Source of the DNA: DATKEH01 sp035546355
Lineage (GTDB): Bacteria > Acidobacteriota > Thermoanaerobaculia > Multivoradales > JAIOJS01
Assembly (NCBI GenBank): GCA_035546355.1
Contig: DATKEH010000040.1
Coordinates: 1-5,545, forward strand
Direction: 5' to 3'
Length of the DNA stretch: 5,545 nt
A model generated the notes under the pieces. It saw only the letters and a program-made list of their open reading frames with translations. It was not told the origin of the DNA and did no database searches. Positions 1 to 5,223 of this stretch are shown here, piece by piece. The translations under genes and the position numbers were made by a program. Every line of letters begins with the position of its first letter. The stretch's first letter is position 1.

Positions 1-1
1 C

Positions 2-1054
2 ACCGTCGACATCGCGACGGCGCGCAGCGAGTTCTACCGCGCCCCGGCGGCGCTCCCGGAGGTGCGCACCTCGGCGCTGCGCCAGGACCTCTACCGGCGC
101 GATTTCACCATCAACACCCTCGCCATCCACCTCGGCCCCGAAGAGGGGTACGAGCTGATCGACTACTTCGGTGGGCAGCGCGACCTCAAGGAGGGCGTGC
201 TGCGGGTACTCCACAGCCTGTCGTTCCTCGACGACCCGACGCGCGTGCTGCGAGCGGTTCGCTTGGCGCAACGGCTCGACTTCGCCATCGCGCCCGAGAC
301 GCTGCGGCTGATCGAGGTGGCGCTCGGCGAGGGCGTCTTCGACCGTCTCTCCGGCTCCCGGCTGCGCGACGAGCTGCGCCTGCTCCTGGACGAGCCGGAC
401 ACCGGCGTCCGTGCCCTCGAGCGGCTCGACGAGCTGGGGGTGCTGCAGGCGCTGCACCCAGACCTCCGCCTCACTCCGTCGCGCTTGCACGACCTGCGGC
501 AGGCGCGCGCGAGCTGGGAGTGGTATCGCCTCGAAGGTCTGGACGACCCGCCGGTCCGACTGTGGATGCTGCTGCTGGCGTCGCTGGCGGCCGAGCTGCC
601 GCCGTGGGAGCGGGGGCGCCTCGCGGCGCGCCTCCACCTGCCGCAGCGGGACCAGGAGCTGCTGCGCGGCGTCGGGGAACGGCTGCGGCAGGCGGAGAGT
701 CTGCTGGTCGGGCCGGGGCCTCGCCCGCACCAGGTGCGGGCCGCCCTCGCGCCGCTGAGCGGGGAGGAGACGCTGCTGCTGATGGCGGGGGGGGGAGAGC
801 GGGTGCGCGCCTGGGTGCGGCGCGACCTGGTGGAGCTGCGGCGGGTGGAGCTCGTAGTGCGCGGTGCCGATCAGCTCGCGGGCGGCTGCCCCCCCGGCCC
901 CTGGGTGGGCGCCGCGCTTCGCGCCACGCTCGCTGCGCGCCTCGACGGCGAAATCGGGCCGCAGGACGAGCTCGCCTACGCGCTGCGGGTATGCCGGCAG
1001 GAACAGGAGCGGCAGCGGCCCAGCGAGACCACGGGGGGCGGAGAGGGGCCTTGA
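2..1054 (+). CDS. Class II tRNA nucleotidyltransferase (CCA-/A-adding enzyme), C-terminal part, 5'-truncated by window edge
   Basis: This enzyme adds the 3'-terminal CCA, or only its A, to tRNA in the cytoplasm. The frame is open from base 2 with no start visible, so the gene begins outside the window; the GTG at 62 lies inside conserved sequence and is not the start. The fragment opens with VDIATARSEFY and continues with RRDFTINTLA (about 95-124), both hallmarks of the class II nucleotidyltransferase/poly(A) polymerase head domain. Next come LIDYFGGQRDLKEG and then LHSLSFLDDPTRVLRAVR, the neck region that binds the incoming nucleotide base. The helical tail includes ELGVLQALHPDLR and, near the end, CPPGPWVGAALRATLAARLDG. 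The wording of the GGQRDLKEG...LHSLSF stretch resembles the long DHH-CBS-poly(A)-polymerase type found in Acidobacteriota, cyanobacteria and delta-proteobacteria, so DHH and CBS domains probably lie upstream; that is inference. The gene stops with TGA and converges on the small gene at 1098-1373. A/CCA specificity cannot be decided from this part. Confidence 0.95.
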   Translation, partial: TVDIATARSEFYRAPAALPEVRTSALRQDLYRRDFTINTLAIHLGPEEGYELIDYFGGQRDLKEGVLRVLHSLSFLDDPTRVLRAVRLAQRLDFAIAPETLRLIEVALGEGVFDRLSGSRLRDELRLLLDEPDTGVRALERLDELGVLQALHPDLRLTPSRLHDLRQARASWEWYRLEGLDDPPVRLWMLLLASLAAELPPWERGRLAARLHLPQRDQELLRGVGERLRQAESLLVGPGPRPHQVRAALAPLSGEETLLLMAGGGERVRAWVRRDLVELRRVELVVRGADQLAGGCPPGPWVGAALRATLAARLDGEIGPQDELAYALRVCRQEQERQRPSETTGGGEGP

Positions 1055-1059
1055 CGCCG

Positions 1060-1097
1060 CCGGGCCCGCGCGGGCACGGATGGCCGCGGCCCTCGGC
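1060..1097. terminator. GC-rich palindromes between convergent genes, possible bidirectional terminator
   Basis: The short gap between the two convergent stop codons holds two perfect palindromes, GCCCGCGCGGGC at 1064-1075 and GGCCGCGGCC at 1082-1091. Their position suggests transcription termination for both genes. There is no T-run on either side, and short GC palindromes are common in DNA this GC-rich, so the assignment is weak. Confidence 0.25.
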
Positions 1098-1373
1098 TCA
1101 GTGGCAGAGCTCCGCCCGGGTCGCGACCTCTGCCGACGCCGGCCCGGCGCCCTCGACGCAACCGTGAACCGCCGGCCCGAGCAGGAGGCCGAGCCGCGGA
1201 CACCGCCGCCGGACCGCGTCGATCACCTGCTCGGGCCCCTGACCGGCGGCGAGCAGTAGGGTCACCGAGCGGGCCGCCTCGGGATGGCGGCGCTGCAGCA
1301 GCACCCAGGCGGCCGCGTCGACCGCCGCCTGATCTACCGGCCGGGGATCCGGTATCGTTCGTTTCCGCCTCAT
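1098..1373 (-). CDS. Small uncharacterised protein, 91 aa
   Basis: I do not recognise a family. The frame runs from ATG at 1373 to TGA at 1100-1098. Third codon positions are overwhelmingly G or C, as in the neighbouring real genes, and the protein reads naturally. It has a basic N-terminus (MRRKR), then three probable short helices around residues 13-29, 31-43 and 47-58, with an amphipathic look (PEAARSVTLLLAAG, GPEQVIDAVRRRC), then a Gly/Pro-rich LGLLLGPAVHGC segment and a tail. There are three cysteines, at 58, 72 and 90, with no metal-binding spacing. No signal peptide or membrane segment is evident, so it is probably cytoplasmic. A purine-rich GGAAGAG about 10 bases before the ATG could serve as ribosome binding site. 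It ends 43 bases from the convergent tRNA nucleotidyltransferase. The same frame upstream contains coding-like sequence broken by TAG (1382-1380) and TGA (1454-1452), so this could be the remainder of a longer, decayed gene. Confidence 0.55.
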   Translation of the reverse strand: MRRKRTIPDPRPVDQAAVDAAAWVLLQRRHPEAARSVTLLLAAGQGPEQVIDAVRRRCPRLGLLLGPAVHGCVEGAGPASAEVATRAELCH

Positions 1374-1572
1374 TTGCGCCTACTCTTCCACGACGCCCGG
1401 CAGACTGTCAAGCTCGTCCACCGCCTCCTCACCGACGGGGGCGGCGAAGAGTCACCGAGGGTGGCCTGCGCGCTTCGGCTGCTGCCCGTCGGCGGTACCC
1501 ATCCCGCTGCCCCCGGGCCCGGGTTGACGCGTTGCGGCATGAAGCCGGCCGCGATTCTCGCCGCTATGCGGC

Positions 1573-1602
1573 GTGACGGTCGCGGCGGATGCCGTCTACA
1601 AT
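1573..1602 (+). promoter_or_regulatory. Weak sigma70-like promoter candidate
   Basis: GTGACG (1573-1578; 4 of 6 to TTGACA) and TACAAT (1597-1602; 5 of 6 to TATAAT) are separated by 18 bases. TACAAT is one of the few AT-rich spots in this part of the window. The predicted transcript would start near 1609 and run into the stem-loop at 1635-1659 and then antisense to the broken VWA gene. No plus-strand gene follows, so the hit may be fortuitous. Confidence 0.2.
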
Positions 1603-1634
1603 TCCGCACCAGCACAACCGACGTCTTGAGGGGG

Positions 1635-1659
1635 CCCGAGCGCCGAACCGGTGCTCGGG
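1635..1659. other. Strong intergenic stem-loop
   Basis: CCCGAGCGCC (1635-1644) pairs with GGTGCTCGGG (1650-1659) around the 5-base loop GAACC. All ten positions pair, one of them as G-T wobble on the plus strand. It lies 56 bases beyond the stop codon of the broken VWA gene on the minus strand, so it could act as a transcript-end hairpin for the VWA operon. Neither strand shows the T-tract of an intrinsic terminator, so an RNA-stability or attenuator role is equally possible. Confidence 0.4.
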
Positions 1660-1715
1660 GTGTACCCGTCCCGTGCCCCAGAAGCGCCCACCGCGGCGCC
1701 CCGCGCGCGCTCCGC

Positions 1716-2754
1716 TCACCCTCCCGTCACGACCTCGAAGGGCCGCTGCAGGACCGTCACCCGCTCCCGCTCGGCCACGCGGAGCTCCAACAGATAGACG
1801 CCGGTGGGAGCACGCCGGCGTGGAGCCGCGCGAGGAGCAGGTCCGGCTCGGTGGTCCCGCCGTCCGCCACCGCCAGCAGCTTCAGCCCGCCGGCGTTGGC
1901 CGGCGTGCCGCGGGAGGTCCTCGAGGGAATCGAAGCGGCCATCCTGCACCATCTCTCCCGCTGGCACGCCGAGCAGGTAGCTGTAGGTGCCGGCGCCGAG
2001 CGAGCGGGTGATGCCGTGCGCGAAGCCGTTGTCGTTGGCGACTAGCTCGCCGCCCGTCTGATGGGCGAGGAAGAGCAGGGTCTGCTGCGGGCCGTCGGCG
2101 CCCGGCGAGGCCTGCTGCCGGACGACGGCGGCGTCGACCGCATGGAGGATCCAGCCGTTGCGCCGCAGCTCGTCGAGGGCGTCGACGAAGGTGCCGATCA
2201 GCACGCTGGTCGCGGTGAGAGGATCGCCGCGGCCACTGGCGGGCTTGTAGACTCCGCGGGCTGTACACGGCCACCGCGACCTGGTCGCTCGGATGCAGCG
2301 CCTGGCGCACCACCTGACCGGCTCTCCGCTCGGTGCGCAGGAGCTGTTGCTGGCGGGTGAAGCCGAGGTCGAACAGCAGCAGGGCGTGGCGCCGCCTCGC
2401 CGCTGGCGGCGAGGGCTCGGCGTCGATCCGACCCGCCTCGGGAGCCACGCTCCGCGACAGGTCGACGACCCCGAAGCCGACGATCGGCAGCTCGTGCCCC
2501 GCTTCCCAGACCGAGAAATCAGCGGCGGTCAGCCCGCGCACCGGCTCGCCGCGGCGCATCACTTCGACCGGCACCTCGACGACGGTGACGGCGGTCTGCT
2601 ACCCGAAGTCGGGACGCGCCGGTGGCTCGTTGGCCGGGACCCCGGCCCCGGGGCCGCGAGGATGCCGAGCAGCAGAGCGCAGCGCGCGGCGGGGCGCCAC
2701 GAGGCGCCCGCGGGCGGCGATGCCGGCGCCGGGCTGGCGGAGCAAGGATCTCAT
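1716..2754 (-). pseudogene. Decayed tandem paralog of the adjacent VWA-type secreted protein
   Basis: The start is ATG at 2754, preceded by a good ribosome binding site (GGGGGAGA, 7 bases away); the last stop is TGA at 1718-1716. Homology to the intact neighbour runs through three blocks. Block 1 (2598-2254; neighbour residues 49-165) has VEVPVEVMRRGEPVRGL, the VWA strand ALLLFDLGFT and DQVAVAVYSPR. Block 2 (2255-1965; residues about 305-401) has LRRNGWILHAVDA, TGGELVANDNGF and TYSYLLGV. Block 3 (about 1964-1716; residues about 643-720) has EPDLLLARLHAGVL and TGVYLLELR. Neighbour residues about 166-304 and 402-642 have no counterpart. Block 2 is in a different frame from block 1. Block 3 changes frame near 1895 and again near 1806, where one base appears missing. 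An in-frame TAG lies at 2601-2599, and the hydrophobic signal core (CALLLGILAAP, near 2684-2649) is in yet another frame. With this many lesions no full product can be made. Widespread sequencing error is less likely, because the adjacent 720-codon gene is intact. Confidence 0.88.
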
Positions 2755-2866
2755 GATGCGGTCTCCCCCTGAAACGTGGGGCCGCGCACACCCCTAGCCT
2801 GCTTCATTCATGACGGAGACGCAGGCAGATGGGCGGCCGCAGTCGGGTCGTCATGAAGGATGCAGG
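2755..2866. other. Spacer between tandem VWA copies, with inverted repeat
   Basis: This 112-bp gap separates the stop of the intact VWA gene from the start of its broken copy. It contains the ribosome binding site of the broken copy (GGGGGAGA on the minus strand, around 2769-2762). It also contains a 9-base inverted repeat, TTCATGACG (2807-2815) and CGTCATGAA (2849-2857), with a 33-base spacer. I see no clear promoter or T-run terminator, so the two copies may once have been co-transcribed. Confidence 0.4.
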
Positions 2867-5029
2867 TCAGCCGGTGGTCCCCTCGACGCGGAACGGTTGG
2901 CGGGTCACCGTGACCTTGCCCGGCGTCGACCAACGCAGCTCGAGCTGATAGGTGCCGGCGGCCAGGGCGCCGGCGTGGAGTCGACCCACGAGGAGGTCCG
3001 GCTCTCCCTCGCTGCCGGGAGCCATCCCCAGCAGCTCCAGTCGTCCGTCGCCCGTCGGCGCGCCGTCGAGATCGAGGATGCGGGCGGCCATCGAGGCGCC
3101 GCCCGCATCCAGACCGTGCCCGACCAGCACCAGGTCGGCCTCGCCTGATCGCGGCACCGCCCCTTCGAGAGAGGGTACCAGGGCCCTCCCGTGGAGCGTG
3201 AGATCGGCGTCCCCTCCGCGGACCACCAGCCAGGGATCGTCGGGGCGCGGGACGAACAGCGCCTGCGCCTGGTGCAAACCCACCGCCCCCGCCGCGGGCA
3301 CCACGAGCGGCACCGTGATCACCGACACCCTGCCCGCCCCGCGGTCGCGAGCCAGCAGCCGCAGGTGGTAGGAGCCCGGGGGCAGGTCCAGGGCCCCGAG
3401 GAACCGCAGGCCCCCACCGGCGAGGCGCGCGCCGACCTTGTCGGGGTCGAGGCTGGCGATGGCGGCGAAGTGGTCGCGAGCCGCACCGGCGGCGTCGAAG
3501 GCGTAGCCGAAGAGCTCGAGCGACACGACGCCGCGCCCGTCTACCAGGCCGCCGCCCGGGACTTCCACCACCACGGGCACCCGGGCGGCGCCCGCCGCGC
3601 CGGCGGCGAAGGGTACGGCCACGGCGCGCAGACCGAGCTCGTCGCGTTCCTCCGACGAGGTGAGCAGCTGCGCCGCTTCGGTCGCCCAATCGACCTCCTC
3701 GCGCTCGGCGAGTGGCCGAGGGGCGTGGTAGCCCGGTCGGTGGTGCACCTCGACGCCGCGCTGGCGCTGGGCCAGGCGTACCTCGACCGGATGGTAGCTG
3801 CCGTCGGCCGGCAGGTCGGTCACTTGAACCGTCAGCAGGTACGCGTAGCCGCTCGGCGCCAGGCCCCGAGCCAGCGCCTCGCCGAAGTCGTTGGAATTGG
3901 TCACCAGCTGGCCGCCGGTCTCCTCGGCGAGGAAGAACAGCGCCTCTTGGGGTTGCAGCATGGAACCCTCCGTGCCGCTCGCGTCGATGGCGTGCACCAC
4001 CCATCCCGAGCGCCGCAGCCCGTCGACGGTCCGCTGCAGCTCGCCGACCAGGGTGCTGCTGAAGTGGCCTGCGGACCCGGCGTTGCCGCGCGCCGGCTTG
4101 GCGCCCAGCTCGAAGCCCTGGCTGAACAGGAGCAGGTACTTGCGCCCCTCGACGGCCCGCAATGCCTGCTCCAGCGCCGTGATGCCGCGCCCCATCGCGC
4201 GCGCCCGGCTGCGGCGGGACTCCTCGACCTCGTACTGGACGACCTCGCCGGAGTGGGCGAGGATGTTGGCCGTCAGGAAGCCTCCCTTGCCGCCCCCCGC
4301 CGATCCCGCGAAGAGCAGGTCGTCGAGCGCCTGCCAGTAGACATTGTCGCCGGTGAGGACGCGCGCCTGGGTGGCCAGGGCCGCGAGGCCCAGGCCGGTG
4401 AGCTGCAGGGGATCGGCCGCGGCGTCGCCGGAAGGTCCCGGCGCATCGCCACGGATCGCGGCTTCGAGGGCCGCGAGGGTGGCGTCGGTGGCCGACCGGT
4501 CGCTGGTGAAGGTCTGCAGCAGGGCGATCTCGCCGCGGGGCAGGAAGAGCGCCACGCCCACCAGGTCGCTGCGGTGCAAGCCGCCGGCGACGACTGTGCG
4601 AGCGCCCACCAGCGTGCGCAGCAGGCGGTGCTGCTCGGTGAAGCCGAGGTCGAAGAGCAGCAGGACGTGCCGGCGGCCGGCCTGGGTGGGCGGCGAGGCG
4701 GCGATCGCCGGCGACGCAGGGCCGGGAGCAGCGGCGGGGAGCGTGAGATCGATCACCTCGACGCCCACGATCGGCAACCGCCGGCCGTCCTCCCATACCT
4801 CGAAATGCTCCGCCCCCAGCCCCCGCACCGGGGCGCTCCCGCGATGCACCTCGACCGGCAGCTCGATGGCGGTGACCGAGGTCTGCGACGTCACGATCGG
4901 CGGGGCGGCCTGGTGACCAGGGAGCGCGACCGCCACCGGGAGGAAGGCGATCCCGACGGCGAGGCGGCGCGCCCGACGGCGGTGACGGGCCGCGGAGCCG
5001 GGGTCGAGGGGTGGTGACGTGGTGGCCAT
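2867..5029 (-). CDS. Secreted VWFA-related domain protein (TIGR03436-like), 720 aa
   Basis: The exact function is unknown; proteins of this family are abundant, exported and poorly characterised in Acidobacteriota. The start is ATG at 5029, with GAGGAGA about 6 bases upstream. The N-terminus has a basic run (RHRRRARR, residues 16-22) and a hydrophobic core (LAVGIAFLPVAVAL), indicating Sec export; no lipobox cysteine is present. Residues 49-95 form the typical leading beta module (SVTAIELPVEV, PVRGLGAEHFEVWEDGRRLP). A VWA-like domain follows at about 119-400: first strand HVLLLFDLGFT, then DLVGVALFLP, RKYLLLFSQGFEL, SGWVVHAIDASG and EETGGQLVTNSNDFGEAL. The family's closing motif is GSYHPVEVRLA...HHRPGYHAP, up to 437. 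The metal site reads D127-L-G-F-T131 instead of D-x-S-x-S. The C-terminal 280 residues contain two similar beta modules (PGSYHLRLLARDRGAGRVSV at 551-570; AGTYQLELRWSTPGKVTV at 691-708). A broken paralog lies directly downstream on the same strand. It may act in surface binding or adhesion, but that is inference. Confidence 0.93.
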   Translation of the reverse strand: MATTSPPLDPGSAARHRRRARRLAVGIAFLPVAVALPGHQAAPPIVTSQTSVTAIELPVEVHRGSAPVRGLGAEHFEVWEDGRRLPIVGVEVIDLTLPAAAPGPASPAIAASPPTQAGRRHVLLLFDLGFTEQHRLLRTLVGARTVVAGGLHRSDLVGVALFLPRGEIALLQTFTSDRSATDATLAALEAAIRGDAPGPSGDAAADPLQLTGLGLAALATQARVLTGDNVYWQALDDLLFAGSAGGGKGGFLTANILAHSGEVVQYEVEESRRSRARAMGRGITALEQALRAVEGRKYLLLFSQGFELGAKPARGNAGSAGHFSSTLVGELQRTVDGLRRSGWVVHAIDASGTEGSMLQPQEALFFLAEETGGQLVTNSNDFGEALARGLAPSGYAYLLTVQVTDLPADGSYHPVEVRLAQRQRGVEVHHRPGYHAPRPLAEREEVDWATEAAQLLTSSEERDELGLRAVAVPFAAGAAGAARVPVVVEVPGGGLVDGRGVVSLELFGYAFDAAGAARDHFAAIASLDPDKVGARLAGGGLRFLGALDLPPGSYHLRLLARDRGAGRVSVITVPLVVPAAGAVGLHQAQALFVPRPDDPWLVVRGGDADLTLHGRALVPSLEGAVPRSGEADLVLVGHGLDAGGASMAARILDLDGAPTGDGRLELLGMAPGSEGEPDLLVGRLHAGALAAGTYQLELRWSTPGKVTVTRQPFRVEGTTG

Positions 5030-5223
5030 GGCGGGTCTCCTCTAGGGTGTGGCGACGGGAGGCGTGCCTGCTGGTTAGAGCCGCCTGGGCGCCTCGATCC
5101 TTCGCGCCGAGCGGGGGGGCCTGTCAGGGCCGGTCGCGCCGGCGATCGCCTGCGACGTCGGGCGCCCTCCGCGACGAGATCGGCGGCGCGCCCTCCTCCT
5201 TGCTGTAACATGCCGCTCCAGGC
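5030..5223. promoter_or_regulatory. Divergent intergenic region between the VWA gene and the 5224 gene
   Basis: These 194 bp lie between two outward-facing starts and should hold promoters for both genes. On the minus strand the ribosome binding site GAGGAGA (about 5042-5036) is clear, and TCTAAC (5078-5073) is a 4-of-6 match to a -10 element. On the plus strand, TAACAT (5206-5211), preceded by TGCTG, is a weak -10 candidate that would give a very short leader. No good -35 element or operator-like inverted repeat was found for either. A run of seven G occurs at 5113-5119. Confidence 0.35.

Larger units (their letters stand above)
1374..1715. other. 342-bp intergenic region without an intact gene
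   Basis: This stretch separates the end of the broken VWA gene from the start of the 91-codon gene, both on the minus strand. I find no convincing intact gene on either strand. Minus-strand contents: a perfect TTGACA hexamer at 1411-1406, with no acceptable -10 partner at normal spacing, and an open, coding-like frame (about 1595-1383) interrupted by TGA at 1454-1452 and TAG at 1382-1380. Other contents: a GC palindrome CCCGGGCCCGGG at 1512-1523, a weak plus-strand promoter-like pair at 1573-1602, and a strong stem-loop at 1635-1659. Confidence 0.6.

Noticed and set aside
1382..1411. TTGACA on the minus strand as promoter of the 91-aa gene
   Set aside because: The hexamer is perfect, but the only -10 positions at normal spacing (GAAGAG/AAGAGT) match poorly and overlap the likely ribosome binding site.
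1524..1552. TTGACG at 1524-1529 as a plus-strand -35 element
   Set aside because: The position 17 bases downstream is GC-only with no -10-like hexamer.
1284..2045. A 253-codon plus-strand frame, with a tempting internal MKPAAILAAMRRDG at 1539
   Set aside because: It runs across the intergenic region and antisense to the broken VWA gene, its composition looks random, and no ribosome binding site supports a start.
1716..2754. Programmed frameshifting to express the broken VWA copy
   Set aside because: It would need several separate frame changes plus read-through of a TAG, and whole blocks are missing. No slippery sequence is evident at the switch points.
2808..4796. A 662-codon frame on the minus strand
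   Set aside because: It is a shifted frame of the VWA gene. Its translation is Arg/Pro/Gly-rich and shows no family motif.
3191..5017. A 608-codon open frame on the plus strand
   Set aside because: It lies wholly antisense to the intact VWA gene. The minus-strand frame has a signal peptide, recognisable domains and a ribosome binding site, while the plus-strand translation is low-complexity and without domains. Long antisense open frames are expected in DNA this GC-rich.
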